Positions 1 to 6,761 of a stretch of 11,062 nucleotides of DNA are shown one piece after another. A program made the translations under genes and the position numbers. How positions within the stretch are numbered: position 1 is the stretch's first letter; each line of letters starts with the position of its first letter. Below the pieces are notes generated by a model that worked only from the letters and a program-made list of their open reading frames with translations, was not told the origin of the DNA and made no database searches. The stretch spans positions 7,621-18,682 of the forward strand of contig DBTR01000095.1 in assembly GCA_002307145.1 (NCBI GenBank). The letters run 5' to 3'. Source of the stretch: Rhodospirillum sp. UBA1311 (lineage in GTDB: Bacteria; Pseudomonadota; Alphaproteobacteria; Rhodospirillales; Rhodospirillaceae).

Positions 1-197
1 GCGAAGTTGATGCCGAAGAGCTTGCCCCAGAACTGGGTCATGTCCTTCCACACCGCCTTGCCGGTCATCACGTAGACCGATTCCATGATCGCCAGGATCA
101 GCGACAGGCCGAGGGTCAAAGGCACGAACAGGAAGTGATACAGCGCCGTCATCGCGAATTGCAGGCGCGACAGGTCTACGACGGAGTGGTCGATCAT
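1..197 (-). CDS. cydA: Cytochrome bd ubiquinol oxidase subunit I, N-terminal part (3' end outside window)
   Basis: Only the first 65 codons are present. The protein begins MIDHSVVDLSRLQFAMTALY and runs through a first membrane segment (about residues 16-40, HFLFVPLTLGLSLILAIMES) to VWKDMTQFWGKLFGINF, which is the classic N-terminus of CydA. CydA is the heme-carrying quinol-oxidising subunit of the inner-membrane bd oxidase, a high-affinity terminal oxidase used at low oxygen. The His in ALYHFLF fits the conserved N-terminal heme-ligand histidine of the family. The start is well supported: GAGGAG (complement of 205-210) lies seven bases upstream, and the ATG overlaps the stop of cydP as ATGA, so the two are probably translationally coupled. 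cydB presumably follows outside the window; this is inference. Confidence 0.95.
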   Translation of the reverse strand, partial: MIDHSVVDLSRLQFAMTALYHFLFVPLTLGLSLILAIMESVYVMTGKAVWKDMTQFWGKLFGINF

Positions 198-421
198 TGG
201 ATGTCTCCTCGGGAGGTGTCGCCGGGTTCGGCGGCGGTCAGCTTGGCCGCCATGTCGTCGGCGACGACCTCGTGCGTCATCGGCCCGAACCAGAAAATTC
301 TGGCGGTCAGGAGGATGGCGATTTTCAGCAGAAGAACGGGGGCCAGCGCGCGGGCAAGGCGGGTGCGCGGGTGGTACAGATTGGAAAGCGCCGAGGCGAG
401 AATGGAGAGGACGCGCGGCAT
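194..421 (-). CDS. cydP: Putative small bd-oxidase-associated membrane protein CydP
   Basis: This 75-residue protein has a basic N-terminus (HPRTRLARAL), one hydrophobic segment (about residues 26-46, APVLLLKIAILLTARIFWFG) with a conserved-looking LLKIAIL core, and a polar C-terminus. That layout, the small size and the position directly before cydA fit the family annotated as cytochrome oxidase putative small subunit CydP. The role is not firmly established; it is thought to accompany bd oxidase in the inner membrane. The stop overlaps the cydA start (ATGA, 194-197). I chose the ATG at 419-421 because GC-rich codons begin there. In-frame upstream starts (ATG at 454, TTG at 466) precede low-GC codons. 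None of the three has a clear Shine-Dalgarno sequence, so the start is uncertain. Confidence 0.72.
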   Translation of the reverse strand: MPRVLSILASALSNLYHPRTRLARALAPVLLLKIAILLTARIFWFGPMTHEVVADDMAAKLTAAEPGDTSRGDIQ

Positions 422-486
422 GGGAGGATGTCCGAAGTTCAGTACCCAACCCATGGGATAGGACAATTTTTTCCCATTAGCAAACC

Positions 487-506
487 CGAATTCAGACAGA
501 AATTCG
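487..506. repeat. Inverted repeat CGAATT-N8-AATTCG upstream of cydP
   Basis: CGAATT at 487-492 and AATTCG at 501-506 are perfect reverse complements separated by eight bases, giving a 20-bp dyad in the AT-rich stretch upstream of cydP. The size and symmetry fit a binding site for a dimeric regulator, but I cannot name one; it is not an FNR/Anr box. Confidence 0.4.
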
Positions 507-581
507 CAATTTTATCGATGGGTTACGCCAGATCGCGAACGCGCCTAGGGCGCGCTCGCATGCATACCCGAGAAAACCACA

Positions 582-600
582 CGGAAATCAGGGCTTTCCG
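582..600 (-). terminator. Possible terminator after the fructokinase gene
   Basis: Perfect six-base stem CGGAAA (582-587) and TTTCCG (595-600) with a seven-base loop. On the minus strand it is followed by TGTGGTTTTCTC, a weak T-rich tract. It lies about 40 bases past the frk stop. A second imperfect hairpin (601-623, TCCC..CCC-ATAT-GGG..GGGA) sits between it and the stop. Weak T tracts are common for GC-rich proteobacterial terminators, so this is plausible rather than certain. Confidence 0.4.
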
Positions 601-639
601 TCCCACACCCATATGGGCAGGGATGCGTCGATGAAAAGG

Positions 640-1536
640 TCAGGGCGTCGCGAGTGCGAGATCCCAGGCGTGGGCGAAACCGCGATAATGCCGGGGATCG
701 GGAGAAATCGCGCCGCGGCGACCGACCACGGCGGCCGCGAATTCCTGCGCGCGCGCCAGAGTCGTGGAGAGACTCCAGCCGCGCAGCAGGCCGACGATGG
801 TTGCGGCGGCGAAGGCGTCGCCCGCGCCCACCGGATCGACGACGATCTCGGCGCGCGGCGGCGGCGGCTGGGTGACCGTGCCCGAAGCGTCGACGGCGAG
901 CGCGCCCTTCGGCCCCAGGGTGACGATCACGAGGCCGAGCCCCCACGCGTCGATCCAGCGCCGCGCCCGGCTGACGATGTCGCCGTCGGGCCCGGCGAGG
1001 AGGTCGAGTTCCTCGGCGTTGAGCTTGACCCAGCGGGCGCGCGAAACGAGGTCGAGAACTCCGGCCTTGTCCCACCAGGGGGAGCGCAGGTTGACGTCGA
1101 GGAATACCGGCGCGCCGGAGAACTGGCGCAAGGTGTCGAGCGCGGCGCGGCAGGTTTCGGAGCGGAGCGCGAGGGTGCCGTGGTAGAGCAGCGATGCGGG
1201 TCCGAGCGACGGCAGGGCCTCGGGGCAAATCGCATCGAAGGCGGCATCGGTGCGGATGTCGTAGCGAGGTTCGCCATGGCTCAGGTCGATGTCGACCCGG
1301 CCGGTGGGGCGTCGAGCATCACGCTGCACGCCATGGTCTTCCATGCCCCAGGCGCGCATCGCATCGGCGATCCGCTTGCCGGGGTCGTCTTCGCCGATCC
1401 GGGTAATCATCGTGGGTTGCGCGCCGAATGCCTGGAGGTGCCACGCCACGTTGAACGGCGCACCGCCGAGGACGGTTTCGCCGCCGGGGAAATGGTCGAA
1501 CAGAACCTCGCCGAAAACCAGGGGATACGCTGTCAT
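640..1536 (-). CDS. frk: PfkB-family fructokinase of the sucrose operon
   Basis: A 298-residue ribokinase/PfkB-family sugar kinase, a normal length for the family. It phosphorylates the fructose released from sucrose by amylosucrase to fructose-6-phosphate with ATP, in the cytoplasm. Visible motifs are GGAPFNVAWHL (24-34), typical of fructokinases; DVNLR (147-151); KLNAEE (171-176); and the PfkB signature DPVGAGDAF (234-242), with D240 as catalytic base and GAGD as the anion hole. The start at 1536 is chosen because GGAGG (complement of 1542-1546) lies five bases upstream; an ATG 10 codons earlier lacks such a site. It is last in the cluster, 65 bases after spp. Sugar specificity is inferred from family resemblance and context; another hexose cannot be excluded. 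Confidence 0.88.
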   Translation of the reverse strand: MTAYPLVFGEVLFDHFPGGETVLGGAPFNVAWHLQAFGAQPTMITRIGEDDPGKRIADAMRAWGMEDHGVQRDARRPTGRVDIDLSHGEPRYDIRTDAAFDAICPEALPSLGPASLLYHGTLALRSETCRAALDTLRQFSGAPVFLDVNLRSPWWDKAGVLDLVSRARWVKLNAEELDLLAGPDGDIVSRARRWIDAWGLGLVIVTLGPKGALAVDASGTVTQPPPPRAEIVVDPVGAGDAFAAATIVGLLRGWSLSTTLARAQEFAAAVVGRRGAISPDPRHYRGFAHAWDLALATP

Positions 1537-1539
1537 CGT

Positions 1540-1552
1540 GGCCTCCGAGGCC
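1540..1552 (-). promoter_or_regulatory. Palindrome overlapping the fructokinase ribosome-binding site
   Basis: The 13-bp palindrome GGCCTC-C-GAGGCC contains the GGAGG Shine-Dalgarno of frk (complement of 1542-1546), five bases before its ATG. In RNA, GGCC pairing with GGCC would place the ribosome-binding bases in a five-base loop. It could be chance in such GC-rich DNA, or could modestly tune translation of this last gene. Confidence 0.35.
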
Positions 1553-1601
1553 TGGGGTTGGTCCACCTTTCAATATAGGTATTCCGGAGGCGGTTGGCCG
1601 C

Positions 1602-2450
1602 TCAACCGATCCAGTCTTCGGCTTCGGGGAAAAAATGCACCACGCCTTCGACCACCCCGGCGGCGTAGTTGCCGTTCATGCCGCGATAGCCACCTTCGGC
1701 GAGGTAGAGATCGGCGGATTTGCCCGCGATCTCCGCGAGGTGCCGGGCCTGGGCGCGAACTTCGGCGGTGGCGTTGGCGACCAGGATCGCCTTCAGCGGT
1801 CCGGCGAGGACCGGCAGATCGTTGCCGGAATCTCCGGCGAACACGGTGCGCGCGGGCGACACGTCGAGGCGACTGCGGATGAACTCCACCGCGCCCTGCT
1901 TGGTCGCCGACCTCGGCAGGATGTCGACGAGGCCGACCGGGATGGTTTCATCGACGCTCCAGATTACCTCGGCGACGACGCCCAGGGCTTCGAGCCGGAG
2001 TTCAATGGCGCGGAGCAGGCTGCCGGTGTCGGTATCGGCGGGCGCGGTATAGGAGAGCTTGAAGCGGCTCTGGCGGTCCTCGCCCTGGAGCGCGAGGTCG
2101 CGAATTCCCGCGAGCGCGTTCCGGAGGTCGGCGTGGGTGCGGCCGCGCCAGTCCGTACCGATGGCGAGATCCCAGGTTTCCCAGGGCTTCCACGTTGCGG
2201 CGGGGCCGACGTCGTAGATCGTCGACCCGACGTCGCCCGCGACATAATCCGGGATCGGCAGGTCCCATCGCGCGATCGCCCGCTCGACCAGATGCCGGGA
2301 ACGCCCGGTCACGAATGCGAGCTTGATGCCCGGCCGCGACACCAGCCGCCTGAGGCAAGGCATCGCCTGCTCGGAAAGAGGCTGGGGGCCGTTCGGGATC
2401 AGGGTGCGGTCGAGGTCGCAGCAGAGCAGCAGGCTGGTGGTGTCGGTCAT
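1602..2450 (-). CDS. spp: Sucrose-6-phosphate phosphatase (HAD superfamily)
   Basis: A 282-residue HAD-superfamily hydrolase of the sucrose-phosphate phosphatase type, which removes phosphate from sucrose-6-phosphate and so makes sucrose synthesis irreversible. All four HAD motifs are intact: D12-L-D14-R-T16 (nucleophile D12, acid/base D14), T48 in FVTGRS, K184 in SATKQG, and GDSGND (206-211) with metal-binding D207 and D211. GDSGNDLPVL and GGYRGMNGNYAAGVVEGV near the C-terminus are typical of bacterial Spp and mannosylglycerate-phosphatase relatives. The ATG has AGGAG five bases upstream (complement of 2456-2460) and overlaps the sps stop as ATGA (2447-2450), indicating coupled translation. 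The adjacent sps makes the sucrose-phosphate assignment strong. Confidence 0.93.
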   Translation of the reverse strand: MTDTTSLLLCCDLDRTLIPNGPQPLSEQAMPCLRRLVSRPGIKLAFVTGRSRHLVERAIARWDLPIPDYVAGDVGSTIYDVGPAATWKPWETWDLAIGTDWRGRTHADLRNALAGIRDLALQGEDRQSRFKLSYTAPADTDTGSLLRAIELRLEALGVVAEVIWSVDETIPVGLVDILPRSATKQGAVEFIRSRLDVSPARTVFAGDSGNDLPVLAGPLKAILVANATAEVRAQARHLAEIAGKSADLYLAEGGYRGMNGNYAAGVVEGVVHFFPEAEDWIG

Positions 2451-4639
2451 GTCGGCTCCTGCTCGGCGACGGCGGGATCGGCCGTATCCTCCGGCGGTTT
2501 CGGCACGGGGATGTTGATCTCGCCGAGAAAATCGAAGGTCTCGATCGCTTCGAGGATGCCGCCCGCGTACTTGGCGGTGGGCACGAACACCCGGTCGAGC
2601 TCAGTCAACGTCGCGAGTTCGTCGTCGTGGCGGTCGGCGACGATCACCGCGAGGGTGTTGCCGCGCATCATGTCGACGTCGCTGCCCGAGCCGCCCGCCA
2701 CAAGAATGCGGTCGAGCGGAATGCTGAACTGGTGGGCGGCATAGCGCAGCGCCAAACCCTTCGAGGCGCGGGCGGGCACCACGTCGAGGAAGTGGCCGAA
2801 CGAAAGAACGAGATTCACGGGCAGTTCGGCCTGGTAGAACAGCGACTGGATATCCTCGATCTTCGGCGCCTTCTCGGGGTCGTAGAAGTAGCTGACCTTG
2901 AACGACGATTGCTGTTCCTTCGGCTGGAGTTCGACGCCGTCGAGTTTGGCCATCACCCGGCGCACCTTGCGCGGCGTCCACTGGTGGTCGATGTGGGCCT
3001 CCCACCAGTCATCGAGCTTCAGTTCGCGCCCGTAATGGATTTCGCTCCCCAAAGCGGTGATCAGAATGTCGGGGGCGGGGATGCCGTGACGCCGGATCAC
3101 CCGGAGAGCGGATTCGAGCGGCCTGCCGGTGGCGATGCCGAAGGCGCAGGTCTTGCGTTCCTTGCGCAGCAGCGCGCAGAGCTTTTTCAGGCTGTCGTCG
3201 TCGCCGATCAAGGCCTGGTCGAGGTCGGCCACCACCGCGCGATCGGCGTAGACGGTATTGCGGCGCAACGTGGGGCGGACCACCAGCTCTCGCCCGATCA
3301 ACGGCCGGATTCCGTCGAGATAAGCCTCGACGTGGGCTTCCCACGAATAGTGGCGGGCGACGTTGCGGATGCCGTTGTCGTGCATCCGCTTCCAGTCCTT
3401 CGGGTGGCTTAAAATCTTCAGCAGCGCATCGCCGATTTCCTTGGTGTCGAGCGGGTCGACGAGGATGCCGTTGTCGCAGTTGCCGATGATGTCGGTTGGG
3501 CCGCCGTCGTGGGTGGCGACGATCGGCAGGCCGCTCGCCGAGGCTTCGAGCAACGTCAGGCCGAACGGCTCGGTAAGCGCCGGGTTGACGAACACCCCCT
3601 TGGTTTGCGCTGCGATGCGATACATCGGCGGCACGTCGAAGACCGATTTCGGCATCGCCGCCGAGCCGTAAAGATCGTGGCGGTCGATCGCGACGAGGAG
3701 GTCCTTCAGCACGTCCTGCTGGGCTGATTCCATACTCGCGATATCTTCGCGGGTGCCGGGGACGATCACCAGGTTGGCGAGTGCCCTGAGCTTCGGGTTT
3801 TCGCCGAAGGCGTCGACCAGCGCGGGCAGGTTCTTGCGCTCGTCGGGGCGGGCGATCGCCAGCACCATCGGCTTCTTCGGATCGGCGAGGAAGCGGGCGA
3901 CGTCGGCGGCGAGGTCGCTTTTATCCTCGTCGCCCCTGGGGGGGTGAAAGCGGGCGAGGTCGACGCCGGGCGGAATGATCGTCATGTTGCCGGGGTGGTA
4001 GCAGTCGTAAAGCTCGTACTGCTCGGTGATTTCGTTGTGGGTGCTGGCGATCACCAGTTCGGCGATCGAGAGGGTTTCCTCTTCCGCGTCGATGCGGCGG
4101 CGCATCGCGTAGCGCGCCTCGATCGCATCCGCATCCATGCCCGCCGCGAGCAGCCGCATGCGCTTCACCCGGCCGAGGGAATGGCCGGTGTGGGCGAGCG
4201 GGCGGCCGAAGATCTTGGCGAGCAGGGTGCCGACGTGGCCTGCGTCGGCGTAATGGCTGTGGAACAGGTCGGGAATGTCGTCCTGCTCGCGCAGGAATTC
4301 GGCGAGCGTGTCCGCCATGCCGTCGAGATGATCCCAGAGCAGTTCCTTGCGGATGTAGTCGGGCGGCCCGGCGGGAATGCGGACGATCCGGGCGTTCTGG
4401 CCGATCTCCTCGATCGGCTGGGCATAGTCGGGGCCGACGGCCGGGTCGTCGATCAGGCGGGTGACGAGATCGACCTTGCGAACGTGCGGATGCTTGCCGA
4501 GGGTGCGGGCGAGTTCGACGACGTAGAGGGTCTGTCCACCGGTGTCGGAATCGCGCCCAAGTTCGAGGTCGTGGCCACGGATCAGTCCGTGAATGCTCAA
4601 AAGGACGATGTAAAGTCCATCGGCTTTGGATTTCGCCAT
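2447..4639 (-). CDS. sps: Sucrose-phosphate synthase with C-terminal phosphatase-like domain
   Basis: A 730-residue two-domain protein. Residues 1-450 are a GT-B glycosyltransferase of family GT4, with SDTGGQTLYVVELA (31-44), the donor/acceptor loop of sucrose synthases, HSHYADAG (127-134), TGHSLG (151-156), ARPDERKN (263-270, with R264 and K269 for UDP phosphates) and the E-x7-E motif (E357, E365 in TEPFGLTLLEA). This is the set expected for transfer of glucose from UDP-glucose to fructose-6-phosphate. Residues about 465-705 are a HAD fold like Spp, but with key residues changed: D472-L-D474-Q-A476 (motif I ends in Ala) and GGSGSD at 649-654 instead of GDSGND, so it is probably catalytically dead. 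The ATG lies 25 bases after the ams stop, with AAGGAG (complement of 4652-4657) 12 bases upstream, rather far. The stop overlaps the spp start. Confidence 0.93.
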   Translation of the reverse strand: MAKSKADGLYIVLLSIHGLIRGHDLELGRDSDTGGQTLYVVELARTLGKHPHVRKVDLVTRLIDDPAVGPDYAQPIEEIGQNARIVRIPAGPPDYIRKELLWDHLDGMADTLAEFLREQDDIPDLFHSHYADAGHVGTLLAKIFGRPLAHTGHSLGRVKRMRLLAAGMDADAIEARYAMRRRIDAEEETLSIAELVIASTHNEITEQYELYDCYHPGNMTIIPPGVDLARFHPPRGDEDKSDLAADVARFLADPKKPMVLAIARPDERKNLPALVDAFGENPKLRALANLVIVPGTREDIASMESAQQDVLKDLLVAIDRHDLYGSAAMPKSVFDVPPMYRIAAQTKGVFVNPALTEPFGLTLLEASASGLPIVATHDGGPTDIIGNCDNGILVDPLDTKEIGDALLKILSHPKDWKRMHDNGIRNVARHYSWEAHVEAYLDGIRPLIGRELVVRPTLRRNTVYADRAVVADLDQALIGDDDSLKKLCALLRKERKTCAFGIATGRPLESALRVIRRHGIPAPDILITALGSEIHYGRELKLDDWWEAHIDHQWTPRKVRRVMAKLDGVELQPKEQQSSFKVSYFYDPEKAPKIEDIQSLFYQAELPVNLVLSFGHFLDVVPARASKGLALRYAAHQFSIPLDRILVAGGSGSDVDMMRGNTLAVIVADRHDDELATLTELDRVFVPTAKYAGGILEAIETFDFLGEINIPVPKPPEDTADPAVAEQEPT

Positions 4640-4664
4640 TGGATCCCCAGACTCCTTCGTTGGC

Positions 4665-6626
4665 CTACGCGGCCGCCAGCAGCACCGCCAGTTGGTACGG
4701 TGCGAGACGCATCTCCTCGGTTGCGACGATGATCTTTCCGGCGAGTATGTCGGTGACGGTTTTCCGCAAGCCGAGCGTACGTAAACGCCTCGCCGAAATG
4801 ATTTGTTCCCGTTCGGTGAAGTTGGCGAGGACCAGCATGCTCTGGTTCTCGTGGCGGCGGAAATAGCCGAACACGTGCGGATTGCCGGTCTTGACGATCT
4901 CGGTGTCAGCGCGGGTGAAGGCGAGGTTCTGCTGGCGGATCTGGATCAGCCGCAGCAGCCCGAGGAAGATCTTCCCCGGCACGCTCGAACGGTCGTGGCG
5001 GCTTTCGGCGCGTTCCCAGTCGGCCTTGATGCGGTGCGCCCAGCGGCTGTCGCCGATCAGCGAGGGGTCGCGCTCGTAGCCGTAGTCGTTGGTCACGCCG
5101 AGTTCGTCGCCGAGGTAGATCAGCGGCACGCCGCCGATGGTCAACACGATGCCGTACATCAGGAGGATGCGCGAGATCGCGAGATCGATCTCGGCGTCGT
5201 CGCCGGTGGCGATCGCGGCTTCGAGCCCCGCGAGCGAGGCGGTGGTGCCGGAAATCCGCATGTCTCCGGTATCCGGATTGTCCTGGAACGGCAGGCCGCG
5301 CGCGAAGCTGCCGGGGAAGCGCCCGGTGAAGAACTCGTTGAGGAAGCGCCGGTGATCGAACGGGTTCATCCCGAGATCCTGGGCGTCGTCGTCGGAGAAG
5401 GTCCAGCCGATGTCGTCGTGGCTGCGCACGTAGTTCAGCCATGCGCAGTCCGAGGGCAGGGTGAATCGTCGCTCCATCGCGCGGTGTAGCAGGGTGACGT
5501 CGCGGGTGGCGAGAGTGTTCCATAGCAGCGCCATCAACTGCGGATTGTAGGAGATCTGGCACTCCTCGCGGTGGATGTACTTGATCACGTCGTCGGGGTG
5601 GACGATCGCTTCGGAGAGGAACAGCATCGCGGGCGCGGCGATCTGCACCAGGGCGTTGAACGCCTGAATCACGGTGTGCGCCTCGGGCAGGTTTTCGCAG
5701 TTGGTGCCCTCGCGCTTCCACACGAACGCCACCGCGTCGAGGCGCAGCACTTCGACGCCGACGTTGGCGAGGGACAACATCTCGCCCGACATCGCGTTGA
5801 ACACTGCCGGGTTTTCGTAGTTCAGGTCCCACTGGTAGTTGTGGAAGGTGGTCCACACCCATTTGCCGATGCGGTTGCGGTAGGTGAACGCGCCGGGGTG
5901 TTCGTCGGGGAACACCGCGCGCAGGTTCTCCTCGTAGATGTCGGGTTCGGTGCGGTCGGGGAACATCCGGTAGAAGTTCTGGTATTCCTCGTCGCCCGCC
6001 AGCGCCCGCTTCGCCCACTCGTGCTCGTCCGAGGTATGGTTGAAGACGAAGTCGAGGCACAGGCTGATACCGTAGTGGCGGAGTTCGGTGGCGAGTTCCA
6101 CCATGTCGTTCATGCTGCCGAGCTTGGGGTCGATGTCGCGGTAGGACGAGATCGCGTAGCCGCCGTCGTCGTCGCCTTCGGGGGAGAGGAACGGCGGCAT
6201 CAGGTGCAGGAAGGTGATTCCCATTTCGGAGAGGTAGGGGATCTTGCCGCGCACCCCGGCGAGGTCGTCGGCGAACAGGTCGACGTAGCACATCGCGCCG
6301 ATCATCCGCTGGCTCTGGAACCACTGCGGGTCGCCGGCGCGCGAGGCGTCGAGCGCCTTGAGCGCGTCCGGTCGTCCCGCCCAGCTTTCGGTGGCGGTGA
6401 TGAGAATCTGCTCAAGGTGATAGAAGAAGTCGTAGCGGCTGCCGTAAAGCGTCAGCAGGGCGTTGAACAGGCGGGGGAAATATCGCTTCAGGCGATCCGT
6501 GTAGGCGCGCCATGCGGCGGGATCTATGCCCTCGGCGAAGCGGGCTTCGAGGCGGGGCATGAGCCGCGCCAAGGTAACCCGGCACTGTTCGTTGAGCCAG
6601 GAGTCGTCGCGTTTTCTCGTCGGCAC
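4665..6626 (-). CDS. ams: Amylosucrase (GH13 family, subfamily 4)
   Basis: About 653 residues from the chosen start. It converts sucrose to an alpha-1,4-glucan chain plus fructose. Close matches to Neisseria polysaccharea amylosucrase run throughout: CYVDLFADDL, GYAISSYRDIDP, FVFNHTSDEHEWA, YQWDLNYENP. Catalytic residues are present (numbered from this start): nucleophile D297 in VLRLDAVAF, acid/base E339 in LSEAIVHP, transition-state D404 in RSHDDIGW, H197 in FNHTS, R528 in DSRWAHR, and R236 in LRAVFPDEHPGAF, a residue linked to polymer-forming amylosucrases. The reading frame is open up to a TTG at 6725, but that TTG lies inside a stem-loop and the next 33 codons include CTA, AGA and CGA, unlike the rest of the gene. 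The GTG at 6624-6626 has TGGAG seven bases upstream and gives a length near the family norm; the start remains tentative. The gene is first in the sucrose cluster. Confidence 0.92.
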   Translation of the reverse strand: MPTRKRDDSWLNEQCRVTLARLMPRLEARFAEGIDPAAWRAYTDRLKRYFPRLFNALLTLYGSRYDFFYHLEQILITATESWAGRPDALKALDASRAGDPQWFQSQRMIGAMCYVDLFADDLAGVRGKIPYLSEMGITFLHLMPPFLSPEGDDDGGYAISSYRDIDPKLGSMNDMVELATELRHYGISLCLDFVFNHTSDEHEWAKRALAGDEEYQNFYRMFPDRTEPDIYEENLRAVFPDEHPGAFTYRNRIGKWVWTTFHNYQWDLNYENPAVFNAMSGEMLSLANVGVEVLRLDAVAFVWKREGTNCENLPEAHTVIQAFNALVQIAAPAMLFLSEAIVHPDDVIKYIHREECQISYNPQLMALLWNTLATRDVTLLHRAMERRFTLPSDCAWLNYVRSHDDIGWTFSDDDAQDLGMNPFDHRRFLNEFFTGRFPGSFARGLPFQDNPDTGDMRISGTTASLAGLEAAIATGDDAEIDLAISRILLMYGIVLTIGGVPLIYLGDELGVTNDYGYERDPSLIGDSRWAHRIKADWERAESRHDRSSVPGKIFLGLLRLIQIRQQNLAFTRADTEIVKTGNPHVFGYFRRHENQSMLVLANFTEREQIISARRLRTLGLRKTVTDILAGKIIVATEEMRLAPYQLAVLLAAA

Positions 6627-6716
6627 CGGGGCGCTCCACTCTTGGATTGTCCGTCTCCCAAATCTTCGAAGTCTTTCCAAAGGTAGATAGGGATATGGGG
6701 ACGGATCAACCACTTC
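6627..6716 (-). promoter_or_regulatory. Probable leader and promoter region of the sucrose operon
   Basis: About 90 bases between the stem-loop that ends hcp and the preferred GTG start of ams. It is richer in A and T than its surroundings. If translated it would use codons rare in the neighbours, so I take it as untranslated. TTGATC (complement of 6704-6709) could be a -35 element, but a TATCTA further down is only 14 bases away, so no clean promoter is visible. It also contains the palindrome CTTCGAAG (6664-6671). Confidence 0.4.
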
Positions 6717-6747
6717 GCCCGGCAAGGAAGGGATTTCCTCGCCGGGC
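6717..6747 (-). terminator. Strong stem-loop after hcp, likely terminator
   Basis: On the minus strand GCCCGGCGAGGAA and TTCCTTGCCGGGC pair as a 13-bp stem (6735-6747 with 6717-6729) around the loop ATCCC. The one non-Watson-Crick pair is G-U in minus-strand RNA but A-C in plus-strand RNA, which favours a minus-strand transcript. It begins 14 bases after the hcp stop. No good T tract follows (GAAGTGGTTGATCC), so it may be a weak or Rho-aided terminator, or a 3'-end stabilising hairpin. Confidence 0.7.
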
Positions 6748-6761
6748 GGGAGCGTTTCGGG

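Larger units (their letters stand above)
422..639 (-). promoter_or_regulatory. Non-coding gap between fructokinase and cydP: likely 3' end of the sucrose operon and promoter of cydPA
   Basis: About 218 bases without a supportable gene. The part next to frk holds stem-loops (601-623 and 582-600) that may end the sucrose transcript. The middle holds a compact CGCGCC-TAG-GGCGCG hairpin (540-554). The AT-rich part nearer cydP (about 461-525) holds a 20-bp inverted repeat and is the likely place for the cyd promoter. I looked for an FNR box (TTGAT-N4-ATCAA) and for good -35/-10 pairs on the minus strand and found no convincing match, so the promoter assignment rests on position and base composition only. 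Confidence 0.45.

Noticed and set aside
422..466. Longer cydP starting at TTG 466 or ATG 454
   Set aside because: Codons in this part do not follow the GC-ending bias and there is no ribosome site; the ATG at 421 is preferred, though not proven.
608..617. Perfect palindrome CCCATATGGG after frk
   Set aside because: Too short alone for a site assignment; best seen as the tip of the imperfect hairpin 601-623 that may help end the frk transcript.
1566..1585. Possible promoter (TATATT) upstream of frk
   Set aside because: No -35 element at a proper distance; the gap is only 65 bases and frk fits as the last gene of the operon.
1635..2744. A 369-codon open frame on the plus strand opposite spp and sps
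   Set aside because: It lies antisense to two clearly recognisable genes. Its translation is Gly/Asp/Arg/Ala-rich with no known motif, the usual mirror of GC-rich codons.
4906..6324. A 472-codon open frame on the minus strand inside amylosucrase
   Set aside because: Out-of-frame overlap with ams, extremely Arg- and Pro-rich, no domain recognisable.
5571..6686. A 371-codon open frame on the plus strand opposite amylosucrase
   Set aside because: Antisense shadow of a gene with complete GH13 motifs; its Val/Glu/His-rich composition follows from the codon bias of ams.
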